Counted from the stretch's first letter, positions 17,489-26,688 are shown. The stretch: DNA of 31,278 nucleotides from CAYWGR01 sp964458015 (GCA_964458015.1 CAYWGR010000051.1:1-31278), one strand, 5' to 3'. Numbers and translations are program-made. The notes: a model not told the origin generated them from the sequence alone.

Positions 17489-19084
17489 ATGCTCAACACC
17501 ATTGATATCGTCATTATCCTCGTGTCGATCGTGTTCGTCGTGGCCGTCGGCGTGTTGGCCGGCCGCAAAAAGGCGGACACCGCCCACGGCTATTTCCTCG
17601 GCGGCAACAAAATGCCGTGGTGGCTGATTGGCACGGCCTTCGTGGCCACGGGCATTTCCAGCGAGCAGATGATCGGAACGGTCGGGGCCGCTTATCAGCA
17701 CGGCATGGGCATCGCCAATTGGGAATGGTTCGGGTTGCCCTGCTATGCCTTGGTGCTTACGGTTTTCATTCCGGTCTATCTCAAAAATAAAGTGACCACC
17801 GTGCCTGGCTTCCTGTCCGACCGTTTCGGGCCGGCCTGCGGCACGATCTACTCGTGCATGTTGCTGGCGTTTTATGTGTGCATCTACACCGTAACGGTGC
17901 TCTACGCCGGAAGCCTTGCCTTTTCGGAAGTAACCGGCTGGAACTTCTATTTCGTGCTGGTGCTGATCGTCGTGGGCGTCGGGGCCTACTCGATCCACGG
18001 CGGTTTGACCTCCGTGATGTGGGCCGATCTGTTCCAATGTATCTTGCTGATGGTTGGCGGCATTACGCTGTTCTTCACCGCCTTGGGTAAAATCCCCGGC
18101 GGTTGGGGCGCCCTGGTTGCAGCCAGTCCCGAGCGAATGCACCTATATCAGCCGCCCGACCATGAAATGGCCCCTTTCATGGGCATGATCATCGCCACGT
18201 TCGGTGCGTTCACGTTCTATCAGGTGGGCAATCAAGCGATGATTCAACGAATGTTGGCCGCCCGGTCCACGTGGGACGCCCTGATGGGACTCGTCTTGGC
18301 CCAATTCATCAATTTCTTACGCCCCCTGGTCACGTGTTTCCTCGGGCTGGTCGTCTACCACTGGATCTTTGTGATGCACCAACACGAACCTCTGGAAAAA
18401 CCCGACCTGGCGTTTACTTTTGCGCTTGGCGAGTTTGCGCCGGCATGGGGTGTCCGGGGTATCGTCGTCGCGGGCCTTATCGCCGCCGTGATGGCCGCAT
18501 TGAGCGCCCAGGTGAACTCGGCCTCGACGCTGTTCTCGACCGACCTCTATAAAAAACTGATCCACAAGGAAGCGACCGACCGCGAGATGGTTCGCGTCGG
18601 CCGCATTGCTTCGTTCGTCGTGCTGCTGTTGGCCGCCGTGCTTTCGCCCATCGTCGGATTGTTCGGCATCTTCAAGTTTTTCCAGTTCGCCCTGACGGCC
18701 ATCGCCATCCCGTTCATGGCCACGATCCTCATGGGCATTCTGTGGAAACGGGTGAACTATGCCGCGGCATTATTCGGGCTGCTCGGCGGTGTGACGATCA
18801 CGTCCGTCTTGATGGCCGTTTTCAGCGGCCAATGGACGGGCATCCCCGAACTGCATTTCTTCTACATCGGCGGCATTTCCGAAGTGATTATCATTATCGG
18901 CATCGCCATTGTGACCTTAGTGACTGCTCCACCCGACTATGCCAAGATCGCCCCGTTCGTCTGGAGTCCTCAATTGCTGGGAACCTACGACGAAGGCGTC
19001 CGAAGGCCTTGGTATCAGCAGTTGAAGCTCTGGTGCGGCATCGTTACCGTGATTTGGCTTACGCTCTACTGGTGGTTCTGGTAG
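17489..19084 (+). CDS. Sodium:solute symporter (SSS/SGLT family)
   Basis: This inner-membrane carrier of 531 residues has about 13-14 hydrophobic helices. Family landmarks include GYFLGGNKMPWWLIGTAFVATGISSEQMIG near residues 34-63, VPGFLSDRFG near 106, GGLTSVMWADLFQ near 172 and the helix-8 sodium-site region GLIAAVMAALSAQVNSASTLFSTDLYKK near 330. SGLT-type members couple sugar uptake to sodium; relatives carry sialic acid, myo-inositol or amino acids. ATG 17489 lies 8 bases after the DegT stop and has only a weak AAGG about 14 bases upstream, so translation is probably coupled to DegT. Context points to a sugar or amino-sugar product of the secreted hydrolases, which is inference. Confidence 0.92.
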   Translation: MLNTIDIVIILVSIVFVVAVGVLAGRKKADTAHGYFLGGNKMPWWLIGTAFVATGISSEQMIGTVGAAYQHGMGIANWEWFGLPCYALVLTVFIPVYLKNKVTTVPGFLSDRFGPACGTIYSCMLLAFYVCIYTVTVLYAGSLAFSEVTGWNFYFVLVLIVVGVGAYSIHGGLTSVMWADLFQCILLMVGGITLFFTALGKIPGGWGALVAASPERMHLYQPPDHEMAPFMGMIIATFGAFTFYQVGNQAMIQRMLAARSTWDALMGLVLAQFINFLRPLVTCFLGLVVYHWIFVMHQHEPLEKPDLAFTFALGEFAPAWGVRGIVVAGLIAAVMAALSAQVNSASTLFSTDLYKKLIHKEATDREMVRVGRIASFVVLLLAAVLSPIVGLFGIFKFFQFALTAIAIPFMATILMGILWKRVNYAAALFGLLGGVTITSVLMAVFSGQWTGIPELHFFYIGGISEVIIIIGIAIVTLVTAPPDYAKIAPFVWSPQLLGTYDEGVRRPWYQQLKLWCGIVTVIWLTLYWWFW

Positions 19085-19129
19085 GCCCTGCGATATAATC
19101 ACTGTTTCCGGCAACAAGGAGTTTGTGCA

Positions 19130-19837
19130 ATGAACGTTTTATTTGTCGGCGCTCATCCCGACGATATCGAGGCCTATTGCGGCGGCACGGCGGCGCTCTA
19201 TGCCGAGCAAGAGCATAAAGTGTTTTTTTGCACGGCCACCAACGGCAACGTCGGCTCCTCGACGCTTCCGAAAGACGAAATTGCGGCCGTTCGCCATCAA
19301 GAGGCCTTGAACGCCGCCAAGGTGATCGGGGCACAACTGATTTGGCTTGGCTTTGATGATGAATTTCTTCAGGATTCGGTCGAAACGCGGCACGCCTTCA
19401 TCGAAGCTTTTCGCATCGCGCGGCCCGATGTGATTTTTTGCCACTGGCGGCAGGATTACAATCCCGACCATTCCATCTCCGGCATGATCGTCGATGAATG
19501 TGCCCACATGGGCGGCATTCCGAACATCAAGACCGAGCATCCGCCGACCGACAAAATTCCGCACGTCTATTTCATGGATACGCCGATCGGCGTCGGTTTT
19601 GAGCCGGAAATCTACGTGAACATTGCCAAAACCTTCAAAAAGAAGGTCGAGATGGTGCGCGCCCATGCCAGCCAAGGGCAATGGATGACCGACATCTTCG
19701 GCTACGATATGGAGGCGTTTTTGGAGATCCCGGCCAAGTATCGCGGACTGCAAGCCGGCTGTCCGATGGCCGAGGCCTTCCGGCCGTCCTATCGTTGGGG
19801 CCGCACGTTCCGAAAACACTACTTGCCGGAAGAATGA
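19130..19837 (+). CDS. PIG-L/LmbE-family deacetylase, copy 1
   Basis: This 235-residue zinc-dependent deacetylase belongs to the LmbE/PIG-L family, which removes acetyl groups from N-acetylglucosamine-like substrates (for example MshB, BshB). The metal motif AHPDD lies at residues 8-12 (His9, Asp12 as ligands, Asp11 as likely base). HWRQDYNPDH places the third ligand at His114. No signal peptide is seen, so it acts in the cytoplasm. AAGGAG precedes ATG 19130 by 8 bases. A perfect TATAAT at 19094-19099 lies just upstream but has no good -35 partner. It is the third gene of the DegT operon and is duplicated immediately downstream. Compared with copy 2 it has EAYCGG instead of ENLGGG after the metal motif. 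The substrate is inferred to be an acetylated amino sugar. Confidence 0.92.
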   Translation: MNVLFVGAHPDDIEAYCGGTAALYAEQEHKVFFCTATNGNVGSSTLPKDEIAAVRHQEALNAAKVIGAQLIWLGFDDEFLQDSVETRHAFIEAFRIARPDVIFCHWRQDYNPDHSISGMIVDECAHMGGIPNIKTEHPPTDKIPHVYFMDTPIGVGFEPEIYVNIAKTFKKKVEMVRAHASQGQWMTDIFGYDMEAFLEIPAKYRGLQAGCPMAEAFRPSYRWGRTFRKHYLPEE

Positions 19838-19881
19838 AAAACACTCGCTCAGATAAGTAACAGCAACAAGGAATTTGTGCC

Positions 19882-20589
19882 ATGAACGTTCTATTTGTCG
19901 GCGCGCATCCCGACGATATTGAAAACCTCGGCGGCGGCACGGCAGCCCTTTACGCCGCGCAGGGACACAAAGTGTTTTTCTGCGTGGCCACGAACGGCAA
20001 TGTCGGCTCCTCGACGCTTCCGAAAGACGAGATCGCGGCCATTCGCCATCAAGAGGCCTTGAACGCCGCCAAGGTGATCGGGGCGCAACTGATTTGGCTC
20101 GGGTTCGACGATGAATTTCTTCTCGATTCGGTCGAAACGCGGCACGCCTTCATCGAGGCCTTTCGCATTGCCCGGCCCGATGTGATCTTCTGCCACTGGC
20201 GCGAGGATTACAACCCCGATCATTCGATCTCCGGCATGATTGTTGATGAATGCGCCCACATGGGTGGCATTCCGAACATCAAGACGGCCAGCCCCCTGAC
20301 CGACAAAATTCCCCACGTGTATTTCATGGACACGCCCATCGGCGTCAATTTCACGCCGGAAATCTATGTGGATATCACGAAAACATTCTCCCAAAAGGTC
20401 GATATGGTCCATGCCCACGTGAGTCAAGGGCAATGGATGACCGACATATTCGGCTACGATTTGGAAGCGTTTTTGGAAGTCCCCGCCAAATATCGCGGGT
20501 TGCAGGCCGGCTGTCCGATGGCCGAGGCGTTCCGTCCGTCGTATCGTTGGGGACGCACGTTCCGAAAACACTATCTGCCGGAAGAATAA
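19882..20589 (+). CDS. PIG-L/LmbE-family deacetylase, copy 2
   Basis: The second copy also has 235 residues and keeps all metal-site residues (His9, Asp11, Asp12, His114 in HWREDYNPDH). About 90% of positions match copy 1. Differences cluster just after AHPDD (AYC to NLG), in the region around residues 136-139 (EHPP to ASPL) and in residues 155-177 (GFEPE to NFTPE, KKK to SQK). Those are the parts most likely to face substrate. GGAAT replaces the stronger GGAGT of copy 1 as the ribosome binding site. It ends the DegT operon; an operator-like pair and a possible terminator follow. The pattern fits duplication followed by substrate drift, though simple dosage is equally possible. Confidence 0.92.
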   Translation: MNVLFVGAHPDDIENLGGGTAALYAAQGHKVFFCVATNGNVGSSTLPKDEIAAIRHQEALNAAKVIGAQLIWLGFDDEFLLDSVETRHAFIEAFRIARPDVIFCHWREDYNPDHSISGMIVDECAHMGGIPNIKTASPLTDKIPHVYFMDTPIGVNFTPEIYVDITKTFSQKVDMVHAHVSQGQWMTDIFGYDLEAFLEVPAKYRGLQAGCPMAEAFRPSYRWGRTFRKHYLPEE

Positions 20590-20598
20590 GCCCGGATT

Positions 20599-20634
20599 TG
20601 TCGCAAATCGACAGAAGTTCGCCGCAAAACGACA
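20599..20634. promoter_or_regulatory. Operator-like repeat pair upstream of the GH2 operon
   Basis: TGTCGCAAATCGACA at 20599 is a perfect 5+5 inverted repeat, and CGCCGCAAAACGACA at 20620 repeats it 21 bases later. The pair matches the one at 16182-16217 in sequence, spacing and orientation. It lies 117 bases before the GH2 start codon. Confidence 0.6.
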
Positions 20635-20639
20635 TTGCA

Positions 20640-20697
20640 GAAGCCGTGGATCTTTCCATAATACCGGAAGGGTCAACGGCTTCCGTCGTTTTCCTTC
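20640..20697 (+). terminator. Possible intrinsic terminator after the PIG-L pair
   Basis: GAAGCCGT (20640-20647) pairs perfectly with ACGGCTTC (20676-20683). The 28-base loop can form an inner imperfect stem, and the tail (CGTCGTTTTCC) contains a short T run. It follows the second PIG-L stop by about 50 bases. The loop is long and the T run short, so this is tentative. Confidence 0.4.
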
Positions 20698-20717
20698 CCT
20701 GCCTGCCTTGCACGCCT

Positions 20718-20723
20718 TATAAT
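20718..20723 (+). promoter_or_regulatory. Candidate -10 box of the GH2 operon
   Basis: A perfect TATAAT lies 27 bases before the GH2 ATG. The 17-base-spaced upstream hexamer (near 20695, TTCCCT) is a poor -35, which would suit a promoter needing an activator. The operator-like pair is about 60 bases further upstream, rather far for direct contact. Confidence 0.35.
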
Positions 20724-20750
20724 TCCCTCTATCTGCTGGGAGATAGATTC

Positions 20751-23700
20751 ATGACCTTGTATTTTGCATGTTTCTTGGTGAATTTGCGACAAGCCTTCCG
20801 GCCGTTATTTCTGATGACTGCCGCGGCCATTGTTTGGGGAAGTGTCAACGCTTCGGCCGAAGAGCCGCCGCTTTCCGGCGTCGAAACCTGGGCCTATCGC
20901 AGGGCGTTGCCGGCCGTAGTGAATCCGGTCGTCCGGTCGCCTTTGCAGAATGTCCTGTCGCTGCGGGGCGAGTGGGAGTTTGTCACACAGGGCGTTGCGC
21001 CGCTGCGTCATCCTTACTGGTCGTCCTTTTTCGCCAAGCCCTGGCCGGGCTCGCGATCCATCCAGGTGCCGGGCTGTTGGGAAGCCCAAGGCGTCGGCAA
21101 TCCCGGCATGGGCGATTCGTGGGATTGCAAATGGGATCACGGCGCAAAGCCGCTTCGCAACATCTATCAAGGCGAAGCCTGGTATCGCAAAACCATCGAC
21201 ATCCCGGCCAATTGGCAAGGCAAGCGCGTCTGGCTCAAGGTCGGCGGCGTCCGGTCGCAAGGCTGGTTCTGGGTCAACGGCAAAACCGTCGCTTGGGTCG
21301 ATAACTATTGCGGCACCTACAAATACGACATCACCGATCTCGTGCAAGCCGGCAAAAAGGCCGTCGTGGTCGCGGCGGTCAACAACGTATTGCCAAGCCG
21401 CAAGGGGCAATTCGTCTCAACGCACCGTTTCGGCGGTCTTTATCGCGACGTCGAACTAGAAGCCACGCCCGACACTCGAATCGACGACGCCTGGGTGCGC
21501 GGCGATTTCGATCATCAGACTGCCGAAGTCCATGCCACGGTCGCCTATGCCGCGGCAGCCGCCTTGCTCAAAAATCCAAACGTTCGCGTTGTTGTGAAAA
21601 CGGTTGACGGTCAAACGGCCGGCTCGGGCAGCCAGGCTGTTAGTTTCACGCCGCAAAGCCAAACCGCAGAGGTCGTGTGCCGTGTGCCGCTGAAGCCGTT
21701 CCGCCCCTGGTCTCCGGAATCGCCCAACCTGTATCTAGCCGAACTTACCCTGTGCGATGGCGATACGCCGGTTCACGGCTGGACGGAGCGGTTCGGCGTG
21801 CGGAAGATCGAAGTTCGCGGCGACCGTTTCTTCCTGAACAACAAGCCGTTCTTCGCACGCGGTTTCGGCGACGATTCCGTCTATCCGCTCACGTTGGTTT
21901 CGCCCGCCTCGAAGGAAGATCATTTAAAAAACCTAAAAACCGCGCGCGCTGCGGGGTTCAACTACACGCGATGCCACACGCATTGCGAGTGGCCGGAATA
22001 TTACGAAGCCGCCGACGAAGCCGGCATCATGGTTCAGCCCGAGTTGCCTTACTATGGCGACTATCCCACCGAGGCGTTCACCTTCGATCCGATGCGCGAC
22101 CTGACCGAGCTTTACAAGCATTATCGCCGTTACGTTTCGTTTACGACCTATTGCACCGGCAATGAAGGGTTGCTCGGCTCGCCGTTGGACAAGGAAATTT
22201 ACAAGTTAGCCAAACGGCTTGATCCCGACCGTTTGATGATCCATCAAGACGGCGCCTGCAACACGGCCGAGAACTCTGATTTTCGCGGCGGGCCCATCAA
22301 TGTCTGGGAACCGGGCAGCTTCAAGTGCGACGCGCCGTTTGTCGCCCACGAATATCTGAACCTGAGCGTCAAGCAAGATGCGCGCCTGGAACCCTGTTTT
22401 TCAGGCGTGATGCTGCCGCCCGTCACGATGGTTGCCCGCGATAAACAGCTCACGGCCGTCGGCTTGGACCGTCGCTGGGGCGACGCCANNNNNNNNNNCG
22501 CCCTGCAACGCTGCTACCAGAAACGCGGAATCGAGGCCGCACGTCTCGATCCCGCCTGCGACGGTTACGACTTCTGGACCATCGTGGATGTCATCATCGA
22601 ACAGGCGAAGACCTATAGCGCCCAGGGGTTGTTCAATCCGTTTTGGGAACCGAAGAGCAACGGCACAACGCCGGCCTATTTTCGCCAGTTCAATGGGCCG
22701 ACCGCGCTGCTGTTGAAAATCAATCCGGATGTTCCCATCGCCGTCTCGGGCGATACGGTGAAAGCGTCTTTCTGGATCACGCATTACGGCGATGCGCCGC
22801 TCGTGAAGTCCCAACTTCGCTGGACGCTTCGCGCCGAGAAGGAAATACTCGCCCAAGGCCAAGTCGACGGCGGTGATGTTGCCCTAGGCAGCACGCGATT
22901 GCTTGCCGAATTGCCCATCACTATCCCGAATCTCACGAAGCCCGTTCATGCGGTGCTCGAAGCCACCGTGGCCGGTGCCGACGTGAAAAACTCCTGGGAT
23001 TTCTGGCTCTTCCCGAAACGCGCCAAACAGGATGCCTCGGGCGTTGCGGTCTCGCCGGCCTTGTTGCCGACGCTTGAAAAACTCTATGCCGGGCTCGTTG
23101 CCTCGAACGCGCCTGACGCCGTAAAGGCGAATCTGTTGATTTCCCAGATCGGATCGTCCGATGTCGCTCCGGCCTTGGCCGCCGGCAAGCGAGTCATCCT
23201 CATCAATGGTGCATCGGGCAAACCCAACATCTCGCTCGGTTGGTGGTGGATGGAAAATCAAGTGGGCACGGCCTTTGCCAAACATGCGGCCCTGGGCGAT
23301 TTGCCCCACGAAGGCTATCTGTCGCCGTTGGCCTTCCGCATTATGAAAGAAGGCTTGCCGCTGCCGTTGGTCGGTTTGCGTCCCGACGAAATGATGATCG
23401 TCGGCGAAGGACGCGAGCAGTTCTTCCTCTATGCCGGCGAAGCCAAGATCGACAAAGGTCAAGTCCTGATGACCTTCGGTCTGGATCTTCTTTCCGGCAC
23501 GCCCGAAGGCACGTGTCTGCTCGATGGACTGCTCCGCTACGTGCATTCTGATGCCTTCCATCCCCAAGGCACGGTCAAGTTGACTTTTGAAATGTCCAGC
23601 GGCTGGAGCAAAACTATTGCGGCCGGCGACAGCGGGCGCGACAATCTTCCGTTGGGCGTCAATCAAATCGATGTAGCTCGGGCCATGCAAGGCAAGAATA

Positions 23701-24062
23701 CGTTGGTTTGGGAAACGCAACCGATGCCCGCCGACGTTCGGTCGAAACCCGAATATACGCTTGTCTGGGGCGGCGGCATGGGCTACTTCGCCGAGCCGGA
23801 AGGCAGTTTCTCCCTGTTTGTGAATGAGCAGAAAGTTCTGGACATTCCCGCGATCACCCAACAAGATGCCGAATGGCAAAACGCCGACAAAACCATCCGC
23901 CTGAAATACGTGCGCGATAAGGCAACGGAAGAGTTCGGCACATTTGCGTTGACGTTGCCTTCGGCCCAACTGGCGTCGGGCAAGTCCTTGCGGATGAAAG
24001 TCGTCGGCAGCGAATCGAACAGTCGTCGCTGGTTTGGCGTCTTTCAGGCCGGATGGAAATAG
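20751..24062 (+). CDS. Secreted glycoside hydrolase family 2 (beta-galactosidase/glucuronidase-like)
   Basis: The product has about 1103 residues including four unknown ones at a gap. A signal peptide ends near ASA/EE (residue 36). The GH2 sugar-binding jelly roll covers about 60-220 (LSLRGEWEFV, IQVPGCWEAQG, WYRKTIDIPANWQGKRVWLKVGG), then an Ig-like domain to about 345 and the TIM barrel to about 640. The acid/base candidate is Glu472 in TGNEG; the nucleophile candidate is Glu534 in AHEYL. Residues beyond 640 form beta-rich accessory domains ending in a Gly/Trp-rich tail. GH2 enzymes cleave beta-galactosides, mannosides or glucuronides; this one is diverged and I cannot choose. ATG 20751 has GGGAG 8 bases upstream and opens the signal peptide, although the frame is open further back. 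It leads the operon of secreted hydrolases. Confidence 0.88.
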   Translation: MTLYFACFLVNLRQAFRPLFLMTAAAIVWGSVNASAEEPPLSGVETWAYRRALPAVVNPVVRSPLQNVLSLRGEWEFVTQGVAPLRHPYWSSFFAKPWPGSRSIQVPGCWEAQGVGNPGMGDSWDCKWDHGAKPLRNIYQGEAWYRKTIDIPANWQGKRVWLKVGGVRSQGWFWVNGKTVAWVDNYCGTYKYDITDLVQAGKKAVVVAAVNNVLPSRKGQFVSTHRFGGLYRDVELEATPDTRIDDAWVRGDFDHQTAEVHATVAYAAAAALLKNPNVRVVVKTVDGQTAGSGSQAVSFTPQSQTAEVVCRVPLKPFRPWSPESPNLYLAELTLCDGDTPVHGWTERFGVRKIEVRGDRFFLNNKPFFARGFGDDSVYPLTLVSPASKEDHLKNLKTARAAGFNYTRCHTHCEWPEYYEAADEAGIMVQPELPYYGDYPTEAFTFDPMRDLTELYKHYRRYVSFTTYCTGNEGLLGSPLDKEIYKLAKRLDPDRLMIHQDGACNTAENSDFRGGPINVWEPGSFKCDAPFVAHEYLNLSVKQDARLEPCFSGVMLPPVTMVARDKQLTAVGLDRRWGDAXXXXALQRCYQKRGIEAARLDPACDGYDFWTIVDVIIEQAKTYSAQGLFNPFWEPKSNGTTPAYFRQFNGPTALLLKINPDVPIAVSGDTVKASFWITHYGDAPLVKSQLRWTLRAEKEILAQGQVDGGDVALGSTRLLAELPITIPNLTKPVHAVLEATVAGADVKNSWDFWLFPKRAKQDASGVAVSPALLPTLEKLYAGLVASNAPDAVKANLLISQIGSSDVAPALAAGKRVILINGASGKPNISLGWWWMENQVGTAFAKHAALGDLPHEGYLSPLAFRIMKEGLPLPLVGLRPDEMMIVGEGREQFFLYAGEAKIDKGQVLMTFGLDLLSGTPEGTCLLDGLLRYVHSDAFHPQGTVKLTFEMSSGWSKTIAAGDSGRDNLPLGVNQIDVARAMQGKNTLVWETQPMPADVRSKPEYTLVWGGGMGYFAEPEGSFSLFVNEQKVLDIPAITQQDAEWQNADKTIRLKYVRDKATEEFGTFALTLPSAQLASGKSLRMKVVGSESNSRRWFGVFQAGWK
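22489..22498. other. Assembly gap (10 N) inside the GH2 gene
   Basis: Ten N lie after RRWGDA and before ALQRCYQKRG. Both sides belong to the same GH2 protein in the same frame, so the true gap is likely 10 bases plus or minus a multiple of three. It falls about 45 residues after the predicted nucleophile and does not touch the catalytic residues. Confidence 0.95.
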
Positions 24063-24210
24063 GGCGGCCAATTCCACGATTGCGTTCTACATCGCTAATG
24101 AACCGTTCCGCGGCCGATCAGGCCGGCAAACTCGGCAGAAACAGCCGTGTTTGCGGTTGAAGTCGAAACATTGGCAATGTCGGTATAAGAAACCACGGAA
24201 TGGAAACAAC

Positions 24211-26688
24211 ATGAAAACATCCGCAATCCTTTCTGTCCTTGTTGTTGGTTTAGCCGTAGGTCTTTCGTTCGATACGCAGTCGGCCATTGCGGATCCTGCG
24301 GCGGAGGTGCTGAAAAAACGCCTTCAAGAGGGCGATTTGTCGCTCGACGGCGTTGCCAAGAATCATGTCGAGGTCCGAGCCGAGGACTTGATCGGACTAT
24401 GCCGCCCCCTGACGCAGCGCATGCCCATCGAGGCGCAATACCATCCGGATCCCGTGGCTCTGCATCCCGAATTGTCCGTCACCTTGGGCAGTGCGAAGGA
24501 TGCGTATGTGGTCGGCTTTGCCTTGGGCACGCCTGCTCGCTTGCCGGATCTGACCGAGGCGGTTCACCAACTGCACAAGGGCTATCAGCCGATCGTCGAG
24601 AGCCGCTGGAAGCTCGGCGATTTTGTTTTTGAACGAGTCGCGTTCGGCGTTCTGCCCGAGAACGATGCCGTCGTGACCGGCAAGGAAAAGCAAGACATAG
24701 TGATGCGTGTTTCGGTAACCAACAGTGCCGCTGCGCCGGCGGCAACCAGCCTGACGCTTCTGGCGGGTCGGGCCGATGAAAGCCAAAATGCAGGAATCGG
24801 CTACGGCCCGTTTCTTGCCCCCGTATCGCGTTGGCAACACAAAGAGATGAAGGTTGAAGCAACGCCGGGCTCTCTTTCGGTGGATGGCCGCGTTTTGCTT
24901 GCGTATCATTGCAACGTCCCCACGCCCGCTGTATTTCTACCGAGTTTCGATGCCGCACAAGGCCAATCCGGCAAGCCGGTTAGCCTGAACAACGCTCTTC
25001 GCTTCGATCTCCAACTCCAACCGAAGGAAACCCGTACGATCGACTTCGTCGTAGCCGGTAGTTCCAAGCTCTGGCCCCCCTCGGAGCGAGAACGGCTAGC
25101 GGCGGTCAAATTCGAACAATCCTTGGCGCGTGCCGAATCGCAATGGGATCGTCCGCTCTCCTTGGGCATGAAGTTCGTCACGCCTGAACCCGCGTTGAAC
25201 GACATCTACAAGCACTTGTTGCTGTCGATCAACATGCGTAAGGATCCGGATACGAATTGGATTCGGCCTAACCATCTGTTTTTATGGCCCGAAGCGATCT
25301 GGCCGTGGGAATTCGCCCGCGTCTCGATTCCGTTGGATTCACTGGGATATCATCAAGAGATGGCATCCTGCTTGCAGTATTACGTCGAACACCAAACCGG
25401 TGTCGGCAAGCATGGCAAGGATGTTGCCTCGGAAGGCGAGGTGAAGTTTAAGCGAGGCTGCATCATCGGCGAACCTATCGGCTGGATGTGTACCACCGGG
25501 AGTGCGCTGTCGTCGATGGCCATGCACTATCGCTATTCGCGCGATGTGGAATGGCTTAAGGCGAACCAGCCGTGCATCTTAGCCGCCTGGGATTGGATTC
25601 AAAAGAACCGCGAGACAACCCGCACACTGGCGGCTGACGGCAAGAAACCGGCGCACTACGGTCTGTTGCCCAAGGGACGTGTGCATGATTGGCCTGGTTA
25701 TCGCTATCAGTATTGTTGGTCGGATGGCTACTCGTACAAAGGAATGGCCGACATGGCCGTCGCTTTTCGCGAGGCCGGACTGTCCGAGGCCGACCGTCTT
25801 ACGCACGAGGCCGACGAGTATCGTCAGTGCATCCTCGATGCCATGCATCGGGCCGAATTCACCGATCCCGAGACGGGCCTGCTTTTTGTTCCTAATACGG
25901 TCTACTATCGCGAAGGCGAACGCGGCGGAGTTTGGGTATTCGATGGCCCTCGCGCTTTGTTCGACGTTGATATCCTCCATCCGGTGAAGGATGCTAAGTA
26001 TTGGGACGCGATGCTTGCGATGATTCAGCGGAAATGGGGCTCCCTGGGCGGGTTGCTCGGGCATTTTGCCGCCGTCGAAGAACAATCCAAAGTGGATAAC
26101 AATTCACCGTTCTATTACTGCAATCAGAGCGAGATGAACTTCTTCCGCAATTATCTCGCCCGCGGCGAAACCGAAAAGGCGCTGCTGGTGTTCTACACGA
26201 ATCTGGTTTACGGAATGTCGCCCGATCTGCATCAAACGGTCGAGCGGGTCAACGTGGACGAGCGTAACTTTGCCCCCTTCCAACCCAACGCCTCCGGAAA
26301 TGGCCGCGTTCTTGACATGATGCGCCGCATGGTGATCGACGAGCAGGACGAAGCCCAAGGCATCGTTTGGCTGTTGCGCGGGTGTCCGCGCCGCTGGTTC
26401 GCGCCGGATCAATCCCTAACGGTCGAAAACGCGCCGACCTTGTTCGGCAAGATGGCCGTGCATACTGCATCGACGCAGGATACAATCACCGTGGATATCG
26501 ATCCGCCCGCCGGGCGGCCCGTCGAGCAATTGTGCGTTGCCTTGCGGCACCCAAGCCGACAGCAACCGCAAAGCGTGACGGTCAATGGAGCGAACGTCGA
26601 GGTCAACGGGGAGACCGTCACTTTAGCGAAACCGTCGGGACACTTGCGCATTGTCGCCAAGTATAATCCAGCAAAAGATGCCAAATGA
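24211..26688 (+). CDS. Secreted six-hairpin glycosidase-like protein
   Basis: This 825-residue protein has a signal peptide (MKTSAILSVLVVGLAVGLSF, cleavage near AIA/DP). An N-terminal beta-rich domain covers about 30-320. An alpha/alpha toroid occupies about 328-730 (LNDIYKHLLLSINMRKDPD, WPEAIWPWEFARVSIPLDSL, YQYCWSDGYSYKGMADMAVA, NQSEMNFFRNYLARGE), and a short C-terminal beta domain follows (VTVNGANVEVNGETV). This layout is seen in GH78, GH95, GH63 and related families; I cannot pick one, so the bond cleaved is unknown. ATG 24211 has GGAA about 5 bases upstream, weak but opening the signal peptide. It follows GH2 after 148 bases in which I see no clear promoter or terminator. The stop overlaps the SGNH start by ATGA, so the two are translated together. 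Confidence 0.8.
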   Translation: MKTSAILSVLVVGLAVGLSFDTQSAIADPAAEVLKKRLQEGDLSLDGVAKNHVEVRAEDLIGLCRPLTQRMPIEAQYHPDPVALHPELSVTLGSAKDAYVVGFALGTPARLPDLTEAVHQLHKGYQPIVESRWKLGDFVFERVAFGVLPENDAVVTGKEKQDIVMRVSVTNSAAAPAATSLTLLAGRADESQNAGIGYGPFLAPVSRWQHKEMKVEATPGSLSVDGRVLLAYHCNVPTPAVFLPSFDAAQGQSGKPVSLNNALRFDLQLQPKETRTIDFVVAGSSKLWPPSERERLAAVKFEQSLARAESQWDRPLSLGMKFVTPEPALNDIYKHLLLSINMRKDPDTNWIRPNHLFLWPEAIWPWEFARVSIPLDSLGYHQEMASCLQYYVEHQTGVGKHGKDVASEGEVKFKRGCIIGEPIGWMCTTGSALSSMAMHYRYSRDVEWLKANQPCILAAWDWIQKNRETTRTLAADGKKPAHYGLLPKGRVHDWPGYRYQYCWSDGYSYKGMADMAVAFREAGLSEADRLTHEADEYRQCILDAMHRAEFTDPETGLLFVPNTVYYREGERGGVWVFDGPRALFDVDILHPVKDAKYWDAMLAMIQRKWGSLGGLLGHFAAVEEQSKVDNNSPFYYCNQSEMNFFRNYLARGETEKALLVFYTNLVYGMSPDLHQTVERVNVDERNFAPFQPNASGNGRVLDMMRRMVIDEQDEAQGIVWLLRGCPRRWFAPDQSLTVENAPTLFGKMAVHTASTQDTITVDIDPPAGRPVEQLCVALRHPSRQQPQSVTVNGANVEVNGETVTLAKPSGHLRIVAKYNPAKDAK

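Larger units (their letters stand above)
19111..20589 (+). repeat. Tandem gene duplication (two 727-bp units)
   Basis: Unit 19111-19837 and unit 19863-20589 are in register at an offset of 752 bases. Similarity begins in the leader, GCAACAAGGAGTTTGTGC against GCAACAAGGAATTTGTGC, and continues to the stop codon. The proteins differ at 23 of 235 positions by my count. The duplicated unit therefore carried its own ribosome binding site. Confidence 0.93.

Noticed and set aside
20250..20750. N-terminal extension of the GH2 frame into the PIG-L gene
   Set aside because: It lies in another frame of a real PIG-L gene, and ATG 20751 has a good ribosome binding site and signal peptide.
24100..24160. 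Third copy of the TGTCG operator upstream of 24211
   Set aside because: GCCGGCAAACTCGGC shares the CAAA core only; the arms differ and no partner lies 21 bases away.
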